From DATKAB01 sp964542745 (GTDB lineage: Bacteria; Eisenbacteria; RBG-16-71-46), in NCBI GenBank assembly GCA_964542745.1, contig CAZIVR010000001.1:47731-111730 (forward strand): DNA of 64,000 nt. The letters are read 5' to 3'. A program made the position numbers and the translations under genes. The notes below the pieces were generated by a model that was not told the DNA's origin, did not search any database, and saw only the letters and a list, made by a program, of their open reading frames with translations. This document shows positions 17,175-28,570 of the stretch, one piece after another (the first letter of the stretch is position 1; each line of letters starts with the position of its first letter).

Positions 17175-18063
17175 ACTGGTGCACCGCGCCAAAGCCCCAG
17201 CTTCCGTCCGCGATGTAGATGGTCGAGTTGTTGACCAGCACCAGGTCGGACGGCGCCGAGAACGAGCTGCCCGTACCCGGGCGATCCAGCGCCTGGAGGC
17301 GCGTGCCGCTGGGAGCGAGGATCGAAAGCACCGCGACGCCACCCGGGCTCCCGGCGATGGCGAGGATCCGGCCCGAGGCGTCCACGTCCATGCCCTGCAC
17401 GCTCGATCCGATCACGGTGGGGACCGACCCCAGCGAGACACCGCCCTCGTTGAACTTGAAGATCTGCCCGCTGGCATCCCCGGCGAGGTAGACCACGCCG
17501 TTCCGGACCGCGAGCACGCACGCGGCGGTGTTGAGCGACCACGACGCGGTGATCGTCCCCGCGGCGTCCCAGCGGCGAACCGTGGTCACGCCGTTGGTGT
17601 TCGTGGCGTGGAAGACCTGCCCCGCCGATCCGAGTTCGGGCGTGGACATGGCGGTCAGCCCGCGCGGCACCGGCCACTCGCCGAGCCGTGCGCCGGCGTC
17701 GTCGAAGAAAACGAAACGCGACCCGATCCATTCGCCGCCCGGCGCACCGCCGGGATCGAACGTCAGCAGGCGGCCGTCCGGCAGCCGGAGGCCGCCGATC
17801 GTGTTGACGAACGGCTCGCCGCTCACTCCCGGCGAGTAGTTCTCGCGGGACATGAGCAGGCTCCACCCCCCGGAGTAGCGGCGAAACGTGTTGTGACTCG
17901 TGACGAGCAGCGTTCCGTCGCCGGCGTCGGCGAGCTTGCGCGCGGGAACTCCGGGCAGGATCGTCTGCTGGAAGAGCAGGATCTGGGCGCGCGCCTCGGT
18001 GGCCGCGCCGGCGAGCGCGACGAGGAGGAGCGCGGCGAGCGAAAGGGCCGGACTCGGTTTCAC
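17107..18063 (-). CDS. secreted propeller-like protein, tandem paralogue B
   Basis: The 318-residue product is homologous to the adjacent paralogue A. It has the same signal-peptide core (LLLVALAGAATEARAQ), the same repeats (LADAGDGTLLVTS, VRNGVVYLAGDASG, VDASGRILAIAG) and the same C-terminus. The GTG at 18063 is chosen over the ATG at 18126 because GGAGG precedes it by 5 bp and the signal peptide then starts at once. A secreted or periplasmic role is likely; function unknown. Confidence 0.8.
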   Translation of the reverse strand: MKPSPALSLAALLLVALAGAATEARAQILLFQQTILPGVPARKLADAGDGTLLVTSHNTFRRYSGGWSLLMSRENYSPGVSGEPFVNTIGGLRLPDGRLLTFDPGGAPGGEWIGSRFVFFDDAGARLGEWPVPRGLTAMSTPELGSAGQVFHATNTNGVTTVRRWDAAGTITASWSLNTAACVLAVRNGVVYLAGDASGQIFKFNEGGVSLGSVPTVIGSSVQGMDVDASGRILAIAGSPGGVAVLSILAPSGTRLQALDRPGTGSSFSAPSDLVLVNNSTIYIADGSWGFGAVHQFSIQDAVPATAVSWGRMKALYR

Positions 18064-18207
18064 GATTCCCTCCGGGGCTCGGGGTCGCTCGTACGGTGAA
18101 CGGGGAGCCCGATTGTCGCGCTCCAAGCGCCCGGGCTCAACCGAAAAGTCCCTCGCCGCTCAACGCCCGGCGGAGTCGCCCCGGGCGTCCAACAACCTGA
18201 GGCGCGG

Positions 18208-19329
18208 CTACTTGGCGACTTTCGTCTCGGCCGCGCGACCGCTCTCGAAATAGGCTTTCTTGAGCCGCTCCATGAGCTCGCCGCGGCGCTCGTACAGCCG
18301 GCGGGGCTTGCGCGGCGCGTGGCGGGCGAGCGCGTAGGCGGTGAGCAGCGGCAGGCCGATGGTCGAATCGGTGTAGCAGATCACCGTGCCCGGGAGCTGG
18401 TCGGGATCGATCTTGCCCCAGCTCACCGCCTCGGCGGGTGTGGCGCCCGAGAGGCCGCCGGTGTCGGGCCGCGCGTCGGTCACGGCGAGGAAGTAGTCGT
18501 GGCCCTTCTCGGCGATGCCGAGCACTTCCTGGATCTGCGGCTCGGTCTGGAGCAGGAAGTTCTTGGGGCTCCCGCCGCCCAGGATCCACACCGCGCTCTT
18601 GCCGCCGCCCGCCTTCGCGTCCCACACGATCGCCGCGGTCTCGTTCACGTCGGCGTTCACGTCGATCAGCAGCTTCGACCCCTCGAGCGCCTTGGCCGCC
18701 ACGTTCATGCCGATCGAGGAGTCGCCGGGCGACGAGGTGTAGATCGGCACCGCGTGCTCCCACGCCGCCGCCAGCAGCGAGCGGCCCTTGAGCCCGAGCT
18801 TTTCCTCGCGGGCGCGCACGTACTTGCCGCACAGGTAGTGGAACTCGGCGCTGCTCATGGTGCGCTGGAACTCGGGGGCGGCGATCACCTCGCGGAAGAA
18901 CGCGTCGGTGTCGAGCAGCACCGAGTAGTCGAAGAACACGTCGTAGATGCGCACCACTTCCTTCTCGCGCAGCTCGACGTCGTCGGCCTGGTAGGTGCCC
19001 TGGTGCATGTCGAGGCCGATGCCGAAGTGGGTGTCGTGGTACAGGTTCGCGCCGGTCGAGACGATCCAGTCCACGAATCCCGCCTCGATGAGCGGGATCA
19101 GCGCGCTCATGCCGAGGCCCGCGGGCGTGAGGGCGCCCGTGATCGAGAGCGCCACCGTCACGTCGGGCTCGAGCATGCGCTCGGTGAGGAGCCGCGCCCC
19201 CTCGCGGAGCCGAGCGCCGTTGTAGGCGAGGAACGCGCGGTCCACGAGATCGGCGGCGGTTTCCTTGCCGGTGATGGGCGGCGGGCTGATGCGGGGTCCC
19301 CGGATGTGGGGGTTCTTCTTCGGGCTCAT
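18208..19329 (-). CDS. deoxyhypusine synthase family enzyme
   Basis: The 373-residue protein matches the deoxyhypusine-synthase superfamily along its length. STGANLYHD is at 91-99, TSSPGDSSIGMN at 198-209, and GGLSGATPAEAVSWGKI at 291-307. K306 corresponds to the catalytic lysine that forms the enzyme-imine intermediate with the aminobutyl group of spermidine (K329 in human). In bacteria such enzymes are usually thought to make homospermidine or related polyamines, because eIF5A is absent; which acceptor is used here is unknown. The ATG at 19329 has GGAG about 8 bp upstream and a good promoter (19374-19402). Confidence 0.9.
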   Translation of the reverse strand: MSPKKNPHIRGPRISPPPITGKETAADLVDRAFLAYNGARLREGARLLTERMLEPDVTVALSITGALTPAGLGMSALIPLIEAGFVDWIVSTGANLYHDTHFGIGLDMHQGTYQADDVELREKEVVRIYDVFFDYSVLLDTDAFFREVIAAPEFQRTMSSAEFHYLCGKYVRAREEKLGLKGRSLLAAAWEHAVPIYTSSPGDSSIGMNVAAKALEGSKLLIDVNADVNETAAIVWDAKAGGGKSAVWILGGGSPKNFLLQTEPQIQEVLGIAEKGHDYFLAVTDARPDTGGLSGATPAEAVSWGKIDPDQLPGTVICYTDSTIGLPLLTAYALARHAPRKPRRLYERRGELMERLKKAYFESGRAAETKVAK

Positions 19330-19761
19330 GGCGGGCTCCGGTCGGACGGATCGCGGCGGCGTTCGAGTCGCGGAGAGTAGCGCGGGGGGCCGGTGGGTCC
19401 AAGCCGGGAGACACCGCGCGAGACCCGGGCCGGCTCCCGGCCGTGGGCGCGACGCGGGTGTCGCCCGCGCCGACACTTCGGCCGGCGGGAACGGGGGCAT
19501 GAACGACTTCATCTCGGGCGGCCGGGCCCGGACGCCGGGCGATGCCCCCGGAAATCGCGGCGCCGGCCGGGCGATTCGGCGTGCGAATCGCGACGACGTC
19601 CCGGCCCGTCCCTCCCGGCACCGTGCTTGCGTTCCCGGAGGGTGAGGCGTGAATCTGCGGCCCCTCGACCCGGGGACGCGGCGTGCGCCCTCGGACACGG
19701 ACGCCCGGCCGCCCTTCGCGGCGGCGAGCTTCGCAGCCTTCGACCCACTGGCGGATCCTTC
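19330..19761. other. 432-bp divergent intergenic region
   Basis: It lies between the deoxyhypusine-synthase-family gene and the malectin-type gene. It holds the promoter described at 19374-19402 for the minus gene. For the plus gene I see no clear -35/-10 pair. Short open frames here have no start signals and no recognisable product. Nothing else was found. Confidence 0.5.
19374..19402 (-). promoter_or_regulatory. putative promoter of the deoxyhypusine-synthase-family gene
   Basis: On the minus strand TTGGAC (19402-19397), 17 bp, then TACTCT (19379-19374); the ATG is 44 bp further on with a Shine-Dalgarno. The spacing is ideal for a housekeeping sigma factor and the -10 matches the TAnnCT pattern seen elsewhere in the window. 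Confidence 0.5.
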
Positions 19762-22700
19762 ATGCACCTCGCGAACGCGCACCCTTCGGGACTCGGGCGG
19801 CTGGGAAATCACGCGCGATCCCCGCGTCATTCGGCCACGACCTCGGGGCTACCGGCCGGGACCCTCGCGCTGGCCGTGCTTTTCGCAATCCTCGCGGCGC
19901 CGGCCTCGTTCGCCGACACCGTGCTCCACCGCGTCAACGTGGGAGGGGCGCCACTGGCCGCGCTCGACGCCGGGCCCGCGTGGAGCGAGGACTCGAACGC
20001 GAACCCCTCCTCGTACGTGAACTGGGCGCAGTCCGGGAACTGGTTCGGCGGCACCGACCAGCCGATGGGCGCGCCGCACCCTTCGGTGCCCGCGTACGTG
20101 CCGGCCGCGCTCTTCGACACCGAACGCTGGGACTGGGCGGACGCCGACGACCAGACCTGGGAGTTCCCGGTCCCGAACGGAACGGTGCGCGTCAACCTGC
20201 TGTTCGCCGAGGGCTGCAACTGCGCGAACTTCGCGAACGGCCGGAAATTCGACGTGGACCTGGAAGGCGCGCAGGTGCTCGACGATTTCGACCAGTTCGC
20301 CACCTTCGGCAGCTTCACGCCGGGCATGCAGACCTTCCTCGTGAACGTCGCCGACGGGGGACTCACCCTCAAGCTCCGTCACGGGCCCGCCAACGCGCCC
20401 TCGATCCGCGGCATCGAGGTGGTGCAGGTGGACGTGAGCCAGACGCTCCAGTCGTCGCGCACCTCGATCGGCTTCGGCACGGTGTTCGTGGACTCGACCT
20501 CGGGCCCGCAGGGCGTCACGCTCACCCACCTCGGCTCGGGCGGCGATCCCTCGATCACGATCACGGGCGTCTCGGTCACCGGGCCCTTCACCCACACCCT
20601 CGCGCCCCAGACGCTGCTGCCGGGACAGAGCCGCAACTTCAACGTGAAGTTCACGCCCACGGCGGTGGGCCCGGCGAACGGCACGCTCACCGTGACCCAC
20701 TCGGGCGACAACAGCCCGATCGAGATCGCGCTCGCGGGGACCGGCGCCAACGTGCCGCCGATCGGATTCGGGAAGTCGTGGCTTCAGGGGCTGGTCGCGG
20801 CGGGCCCCACGTCGCTCCAGTTCGGGCCGGACGGGCGGCTCTACATCGCCGAGATCAACGGCGCCATCCTCGTCGCCGACGTGGTCCGCACCGCGCCCAA
20901 CGTCTATCAGGCGAGCCTCGCCCACATCCTCGACCACGTGAAGAACATCCCGAACCACGACGACGACGGCTCGCTCAACCCGAGCCTGGACACCCGCCTC
21001 GTCACCGGCCTGCTCGTGACCGGCACGCCGTCGAACCCGGTGATCTACGTGACGAGCTCGGACTCGCGGATCCAGGAGTCCGGCTTCCCCGGCTCCGACA
21101 CCAACTCGGGGATCCTCTCGCGCCTGACGTGGAACGGGTCCGCCTGGGAGAAGCTCGACCTGGTGCGCGGGCTGGCGCGCTCGCAGGAGAACCACGCCTC
21201 GAACGGGCTCGCCCTCGACACCCTCACGAACACGCTCTACATCGCCTCGGGGGGCCACACCAACATGGGGGCGCCCTCGAACAACTTCTACTTCCTGCCC
21301 GAGTACGCGCTGTCCGCCGCGATCCTTTCGGTGGACCTCGACGCGATCGGCGAGACCACCTACGACCTCCCGACGCTCGACGACGAGGACCGGCCCGGAG
21401 TCAACGACGCGAACGATCCGTTCGGCGGCAACAAGGGCAAGAACCAGGCGCGGATCGTTCCCGGCGGGCCGGTCCAGGTTCACTCCTCGGGCTACCGCAA
21501 CCCCTACGACGTGGTGTGGACCGGGGCCGGGCGCCTCTACACGATCGACAACGGCCCGAACATCGCGTGGGGCGGTCCCCCGGTCGGGGAAGGGCCCGGC
21601 GACGGCTGCACGAACGCCATCAACGAATCGAACAGCGCGACGCTGAACGACAACCTCCATCTCATTCCCGCGGCCGGCTACTATGCCGGTCATCCCAACC
21701 CGACGCGGGCCAGCGTCGCCAACACCTTCAACGCGTCCAACCCGCAATCGCCGGTCCCGGCCGGCAATCCGGCCGAGTGCGACTACCTCGAGCCGGGCGT
21801 GGACGGCTCGCTCGCGTCGTGGCCGTACTCCACCAACGGGCTCTGCGAGTACCGCGCCTCGAACCTCGGCGGCGCGCTTCAGGGCAACCTGCTCGCCGCG
21901 AGCTTCAACAACGACGTCCAGCGCATCGTGCTGAACGCCGCGGGCGACAGCGCCGTCAGCGTGGGGGCGCTCTTCTCCAACGTCGGCAACATCCCGCTCG
22001 ACATCACGGCCCAGGGCGACGAGGGGCCGTTCCCGGGCACGATCTGGGTGTGCAACCTGGGCTCGGGGCTGATCGCGGTGTACGAGCCCTCCGACTACGA
22101 CGGCAACACCAGCACCTGCACCGGCGCTGACGACGACCAGCTCGACGAGGACGGCGACGGCTACAACAACGCCGACGAGATCGACAACGGCACCAGCCCG
22201 TGCTCGGCGGGGGACTTCCCGTCCGACTTCGACTCGGACTTCCTCTCCGACCTGAACGATCCCGACGACGACAACGACGGCTGGCTCGACACCGTGGACC
22301 CGTTCGCGATCGACGCCTCGAACGGCGCCACGCCCATGCCCGTCCTGTACTCGTGGGACGCGGGCAACCCGGGCTTCGGCCTGCTCGGCGTGGGCTTCAC
22401 CGGGCTCATGACCGACAGCCTCACCGACTACCGGCTCCAGTACGACCCGGTCCAGATGACCGCGGGCGGGGCCGCCGGCAAGGTGACGATCGACAACGTG
22501 CCCGCGGGCGACGCGCTGGGCGCGCAGAACGACCAGCGCTACGCGTTCCAGTTCGGAGTCGCCACCGACTCCACGAGCCCGGTGTTCCTGGTGCGGACCC
22601 GCGCCTCGACCCCGTACTTCAACGGCAGCCCGCCGAGCGGCTTCCAGTCGCAGGGGCTCTACGTCGGCGACGGCGCCGACGACGACTACCTGAAGATCGC

Positions 22701-23346
22701 GATCGCCCGCGACGGCGCCGATCCCGCCATCGAGGTGGTCCACGAGGTGGACGGCGTGCCGACCTCGTTCGTGATTCCCGTGCCCGGGCTGCTCGCCGGG
22801 ACGGGCGTGGATCTCCAGTTCGTGGTGGACCCGCTGGCCGCCACGATCCAGCCGCGCTACGCCTACGCCGGTGGCCCGATCCAGAACGCCGGCGCGCCGG
22901 TCGCGCTGGTTCCGGGTTCGAAGCTGCACTCGGCGGTCGTCGGCTCGCCCGCGATGGCGGTCGGCGTCATCGCCACGTCGCGGGGCGCCACGCCGTTCGC
23001 CGCGACGTGGGAATTCATGGACGTGCTACCGATGTCGGGGGTGTCGGTCGAGGGGGCCGTCCGCCCCACGCGCGTCGCCCTCGGGCTCCCGCGCCCCAAT
23101 CCGTCGCGGGGCTCGGTCGCGCTGAACCTCTCGCTCGGCTCGGCGAGCCGGGTGGAGGGCGCGGTGTTCGACGTGGCCGGCCGGCGCGTGCGGACCCTCA
23201 TCCGCGGCACGCTCGGGCCCGGCGTCCACCCGCTGCGCTGGGACGGACGCGACGACTCGGGCCGCGCCGTGGCGGCGGGCGCCTACCTCGTGCGCCTCGA
23301 CGCGGGCGGGGTGGTCGAATCCCGGCGGGTGCTGATGCTGCGGTGA
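19762..23346 (+). CDS. large secreted protein: malectin-like, ASH-like, sugar-dehydrogenase-like propeller, thrombospondin-3 repeats, sorting domain
   Basis: From ATG 19762 the protein is 1194 residues. Rough layout: signal peptide to ~50 (LAAPASFAD); malectin-like sandwich 52-220; a choice-of-anchor/ASH-type Ig module 223-330 (IGFGTVFVDS...VKFTPTAVG). Then come a glucose/sorbosone-dehydrogenase-like propeller ~333-773 (FGPDGRLYIAE, NPYDVVWTGAGRLY), acidic thrombospondin type 3 calcium repeats ~776-846 (DEDGDGYNNADE, DPDDDNDGW), a lectin-like stretch to ~1086 and a FlgD-Ig tail. It looks like a calcium-stabilised, carbohydrate-binding surface protein; enzymatic activity is unproven. The frame is open upstream to 19393, but that part is Arg-rich and unlike a real N-terminus. 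Confidence 0.85.
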   Translation: MHLANAHPSGLGRLGNHARSPRHSATTSGLPAGTLALAVLFAILAAPASFADTVLHRVNVGGAPLAALDAGPAWSEDSNANPSSYVNWAQSGNWFGGTDQPMGAPHPSVPAYVPAALFDTERWDWADADDQTWEFPVPNGTVRVNLLFAEGCNCANFANGRKFDVDLEGAQVLDDFDQFATFGSFTPGMQTFLVNVADGGLTLKLRHGPANAPSIRGIEVVQVDVSQTLQSSRTSIGFGTVFVDSTSGPQGVTLTHLGSGGDPSITITGVSVTGPFTHTLAPQTLLPGQSRNFNVKFTPTAVGPANGTLTVTHSGDNSPIEIALAGTGANVPPIGFGKSWLQGLVAAGPTSLQFGPDGRLYIAEINGAILVADVVRTAPNVYQASLAHILDHVKNIPNHDDDGSLNPSLDTRLVTGLLVTGTPSNPVIYVTSSDSRIQESGFPGSDTNSGILSRLTWNGSAWEKLDLVRGLARSQENHASNGLALDTLTNTLYIASGGHTNMGAPSNNFYFLPEYALSAAILSVDLDAIGETTYDLPTLDDEDRPGVNDANDPFGGNKGKNQARIVPGGPVQVHSSGYRNPYDVVWTGAGRLYTIDNGPNIAWGGPPVGEGPGDGCTNAINESNSATLNDNLHLIPAAGYYAGHPNPTRASVANTFNASNPQSPVPAGNPAECDYLEPGVDGSLASWPYSTNGLCEYRASNLGGALQGNLLAASFNNDVQRIVLNAAGDSAVSVGALFSNVGNIPLDITAQGDEGPFPGTIWVCNLGSGLIAVYEPSDYDGNTSTCTGADDDQLDEDGDGYNNADEIDNGTSPCSAGDFPSDFDSDFLSDLNDPDDDNDGWLDTVDPFAIDASNGATPMPVLYSWDAGNPGFGLLGVGFTGLMTDSLTDYRLQYDPVQMTAGGAAGKVTIDNVPAGDALGAQNDQRYAFQFGVATDSTSPVFLVRTRASTPYFNGSPPSGFQSQGLYVGDGADDDYLKIAIARDGADPAIEVVHEVDGVPTSFVIPVPGLLAGTGVDLQFVVDPLAATIQPRYAYAGGPIQNAGAPVALVPGSKLHSAVVGSPAMAVGVIATSRGATPFAATWEFMDVLPMSGVSVEGAVRPTRVALGLPRPNPSRGSVALNLSLGSASRVEGAVFDVAGRRVRTLIRGTLGPGVHPLRWDGRDDSGRAVAAGAYLVRLDAGGVVESRRVLMLR

Positions 23347-23469
23347 GGCGCCGAGTCCCGGTCGCCGGCGAGCGCCGCGAGCGGGGTTCCGACGGGAACA
23401 TCCGTCAGCTCCAGCGGATGAGATCGGCGCATCGCGATCTCCCGGGGGTGAGCCTGGGATTGCGATGAC

Positions 23470-24048
23470 CTAGCCGTCGGCATTGACATAGGGCGGGACC
23501 TGCATGGGCCTCGTCGGGCTCGAGTTGGTCGGATTCCGACGCTTCTCTGCCCGGAAGTGCTGCTCGTCTACTTGGAACTTGAATGCTCGAGGCTGATCCT
23601 TGGCCTTGTCGAAGGCGTTGGGATCGAGCCTCAGGGCGCCGGTGCCACCCTGTGCCGGCACGGGGATCGTCATGGCATTGCCGATTCCGACGAAGGGTGG
23701 CGGCACACGATTGCCAGCCTGGAAAAAGTAGAGCGTGTGGGCCTTGTTGTCCGAGGAAAAAAACTTCATCGTGTCCCCGTTCCGGCTGTTCATCGAGATT
23801 CCGGAGTTGCCGCCGAGGTGGTAGACGACCTCCTCTCGGGTGTAGCAACCGTGTACCAACCCGTCGCCAGTTCCCGGGACACACACCTGGTAGTAGTGCG
23901 GCAGTTGCCTTGCGCAACTCGCATGGCTCGGCTCGGTGGGTTTTTCGTTAGTGCCGCAGTTAGGGCATTTGGCCCAGCCCACTCCGAATCCGCCGCCGAT
24001 GCCCACGGCGAACACGGCGAACACGAGAACAAACCTCGCAGCCTTCAT
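23470..24048 (-). CDS. small secreted protein of unknown function
   Basis: The 192-residue product has a clear signal peptide (MKAARFVLVFAVFAVGIGGG, residues 1-20). The mature part contains paired cysteines (KCPNCGT near 27-33, and single Cys at about 45, 56 and 68) and ends in a polar, proline-rich tail. I do not recognise a family. Its ATG overlaps the TGA of the upstream protein-kinase gene as ATGA, so the two are co-translated and may work together. Base composition here is less GC-extreme than in the kinase gene. The cysteines suggest disulfides or a metal site in the envelope. Confidence 0.7.
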   Translation of the reverse strand: MKAARFVLVFAVFAVGIGGGFGVGWAKCPNCGTNEKPTEPSHASCARQLPHYYQVCVPGTGDGLVHGCYTREEVVYHLGGNSGISMNSRNGDTMKFFSSDNKAHTLYFFQAGNRVPPPFVGIGNAMTIPVPAQGGTGALRLDPNAFDKAKDQPRAFKFQVDEQHFRAEKRRNPTNSSPTRPMQVPPYVNADG

Positions 24049-26522
24049 GGAGACCTCTCCTCATTCTGGCCCGTGGTCTTCGCGACGGCCGCCGCGTAGA
24101 GCGGGTGGGCCCTGAGTCGCGCGAGCGCCGGATCGCTCGCGAACCTTTCCGGACGGTATCCGGCTTCGAGGCATCTCCTCAAGAACGAAATGGCACGTGG
24201 GGGATCGTGGATCTGGTAGACCCCGACGGCCGCGACCAGAAGTCCGAGATCGTTCGGGCTCTCCGCCAGGGCCCGCTCGATCTCGCGGGAGGCTTCCTCA
24301 TAGCGCTGGATGTTGGAGAGCCAGGCCGCCAGCAGCGCCTTCTCGCGGTGCTGGGCTTGCCGCTCCACCGTCCTGTCCCGCATCAACGCGATCGCCCTTT
24401 CGGTGGCCTCCCGGGCGCGGGCCTCCCGGCCGGGGGCGAGACGGGCGGCGCTCCCGAGGTTGCCCCATGCCTCCGGATCGCCGGGGCTGAGCGCGACCGC
24501 GCGTTCGAACGTCTCGACCGCCTCCTCGTGGCGGCCCAGGTAGGTGAGCGCGGTGCCGAGGTTGGCGTAGGCGCGAGGGTTGGGCTGGGCGGCGATCGAG
24601 CGCCGGCACGCCGCGACCGCCTCCTCGAGATGGCCGGCCTGGAAGTGCGCGGCGCCGAGGTTGGCGAGGGTCCGGGCGTTGCCGGGGGAGAGCCTGAGCG
24701 CTTCGCTCCACGCGGCGGTGGCGGCGTCATAGCGGGACTGGCGGAAGTGCAGCAGCCCGAGCCACTGGTGGCAGCTCCAGCGGTCGGGAAAGCTCGTCAC
24801 GGCCTCGCGCAGCGTGGCTTCGGCCTCTTCCGTTCGGCCGAGACCCTCGAGGGCTCGTCCGCGACCGACCAGCGCCTCGGGTGTCGGGTGCGCCGCGAGA
24901 AGCCGCTCGAAGCCTTCGAGCGCGAGGGGGTGGCGCCCCGCCTCGAGTTGCAGTTCCGCGTGCGCGAGCAGCGCCTGCTCCGAGCCGGCATCGAGCGCCA
25001 GCGCCCGCTCGCACGCGCTCGCCGCGCGCGCCTCCCACGAGCGCTCGTTCGTGAGCCGGCGCTTCATCAGATACGCGCGCCCGAGCGCGCCGAGAACCGC
25101 CGCGGACTCGCCGTCGCTCTCGATCAACCGCTCGAGCAACTCGATCGCTCCGTCCACGCTCGGCGGATGGTCGTAGCGGTGCAGATAGCCGAGGGCCTGC
25201 TGCAGGTGCTCGGCGGCGGCGGGGTCGTGCCGCCGGCCGGTGCGCGGCGTCGAGGTGGTCGCCTCGAGGCCGAGGCCGCGGATCACGCTCGCCACGAGCC
25301 GGTCCTCGAGCCCGAGCGGATCCACGGCGAGACCTTCCACCGAACCGGCGTGAATCTGCACCGACGAGAAGGGATCGAGCAGCCGCCAGCCCACGCGCAC
25401 GCTCGTGCCCGAACGGCGCACGCTGCCCCGCAGGGCACGGTTGGCGCCGAGTGAACGCGCCGCGTCGGAGAGCGGCCGAGCGGGATCGGCGTCGGGCCCC
25501 GCGGCCTCGATCACCGTCAACTCAGGGAACGCCGCGAGCGCGGTGACGATCGCGGCGCCGAGCCCGGGCGCGAGCCGTTCGCCCCCCGCGTCGGGCGCTG
25601 CTTCCTCGAACGGAAACACCGCGAGGAACACCCGCGAAACGTCGCGCACCGCGGGCGTCCGGACGGGGGTCCCCGGCCGCGGGTCGCCCGCGTCGAGCCG
25701 CGCGGCCGCGCCGCTCGCGATCAGGGCGCGCAACGCGCTCTCGAGCGCCGCCGCCGAGGGCGTCCGCTTCGTCTCGTCGCGGTCGAGCACCTCCGCGACC
25801 AGCGAATCCCACTCCGGCGAAAGTCCCGGGCGGGCCGCCGAGGGCGGCGTGACGGGCTCGTTGAGGATCGCGTAGATCAGCGCCTCGGTGCGTTCGTGGC
25901 GGAACGGGAGCCGGCCGGTGAGCGCCTCGTAGAGCACGATGCCGAGGCCCCAGACGTCCGAGACGGCGCCGGGCTTCGCGCCGCGTGCCACCTCGGGTGC
26001 CAGGAAGCTGAGCGTGCCCATCAGCGTGCCGCTGGTGGTGAAGGTGTCGGCGTCGAGCGCGCGCGAGAGCCCGAAGTCGAGCACGAACACGCGGCCGTCG
26101 CCCGCCACCATGATGTTGCGGCTCGTGACGTCGCGGTGGAGCACGCCGCGCTCGTGGGCGTGGTCGAGGGCTCCGGCGGCCTCGGCGACGATGCGCGCGG
26201 CCTCGGCGGGGTCGAGCGGGGCGCGCGCGATGCGGTCGGCGAGCGTCTCCCCGTTCACGAGCGTGAACGCGATCCATAGCTGCCCGTCGCGCTCGCCGAA
26301 ATCGAGCACCGGCACGATGCCCGGATGGTCGAGCCGGCGGCCGTTGTTGGCTTCGACCCGGAAGCGGGCCCGCGCGGAGGGGGAGCGCGAAAGTCCCTCG
26401 GCGATCACCTTGAGCGCGACGGGGCGCCCGAGCAGCGGGTCGGAGGCGCGCCACACGGTGGCCATGCCGCCGCGCCCGAGCGGGGCCTCGACCACGAAAC
26501 GACCGAAACTCTGACCGAGCAT
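24045..26522 (-). CDS. Ser/Thr protein kinase with TolB-like and TPR domains
   Basis: The 825-residue protein starts with a PknB-type kinase domain (about 8-265). It has a glycine loop LGRGGMATVW (15-24), K38 in VALKV, catalytic loop H129-R130-D131 followed by VTSRN, and DFG at 149-151. The lysine normally found in HRDLKPxN is absent, giving a tyrosine-kinase-like HRDVTSRN, although other motifs are of the bacterial Ser/Thr type. Residues ~300-400 resemble the TolB-N-like domain linked to such kinases (FLAVFPFEE), and ~430-825 are TPR repeats. No membrane helix is evident, so it is probably cytosolic. GAGAGG precedes the ATG by 7 bp. It is coupled to the small secreted-protein gene downstream. 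Confidence 0.9.
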   Translation of the reverse strand: MLGQSFGRFVVEAPLGRGGMATVWRASDPLLGRPVALKVIAEGLSRSPSARARFRVEANNGRRLDHPGIVPVLDFGERDGQLWIAFTLVNGETLADRIARAPLDPAEAARIVAEAAGALDHAHERGVLHRDVTSRNIMVAGDGRVFVLDFGLSRALDADTFTTSGTLMGTLSFLAPEVARGAKPGAVSDVWGLGIVLYEALTGRLPFRHERTEALIYAILNEPVTPPSAARPGLSPEWDSLVAEVLDRDETKRTPSAAALESALRALIASGAAARLDAGDPRPGTPVRTPAVRDVSRVFLAVFPFEEAAPDAGGERLAPGLGAAIVTALAAFPELTVIEAAGPDADPARPLSDAARSLGANRALRGSVRRSGTSVRVGWRLLDPFSSVQIHAGSVEGLAVDPLGLEDRLVASVIRGLGLEATTSTPRTGRRHDPAAAEHLQQALGYLHRYDHPPSVDGAIELLERLIESDGESAAVLGALGRAYLMKRRLTNERSWEARAASACERALALDAGSEQALLAHAELQLEAGRHPLALEGFERLLAAHPTPEALVGRGRALEGLGRTEEAEATLREAVTSFPDRWSCHQWLGLLHFRQSRYDAATAAWSEALRLSPGNARTLANLGAAHFQAGHLEEAVAACRRSIAAQPNPRAYANLGTALTYLGRHEEAVETFERAVALSPGDPEAWGNLGSAARLAPGREARAREATERAIALMRDRTVERQAQHREKALLAAWLSNIQRYEEASREIERALAESPNDLGLLVAAVGVYQIHDPPRAISFLRRCLEAGYRPERFASDPALARLRAHPLYAAAVAKTTGQNEERSP

Positions 26523-26611
26523 CGCGCGCCTCTCGAACCTGGGTTCGGCGGACGAGGTGCGGGGCCGGCACGACCCGCGCCCGGGTGGCCCCCGCCCCGG
26601 CGCGCGAACGC

Positions 26612-28474
<1,863 letters not shown>

Positions 28475-28481
28475 GCCCCGG

Positions 28482-28509
28482 AAGCTATCAGCCGCGCCGC
28501 GCGCGACAA
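28482..28509 (-). promoter_or_regulatory. putative leaderless promoter of the ABC exporter gene
   Basis: Minus strand TTGTCG (28509-28504), 16 bp, TAGCTT (28487-28482), then 7 bp to the GTG at 28474. Transcription would start at or within a base or two of the start codon. Confidence 0.5.
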
Positions 28510-28570
28510 AGCGCGCGGGCCTGACGATTCGTGGACGCGAACGGCGGTGCGCCCGGAGTGCGGCGGGCGA

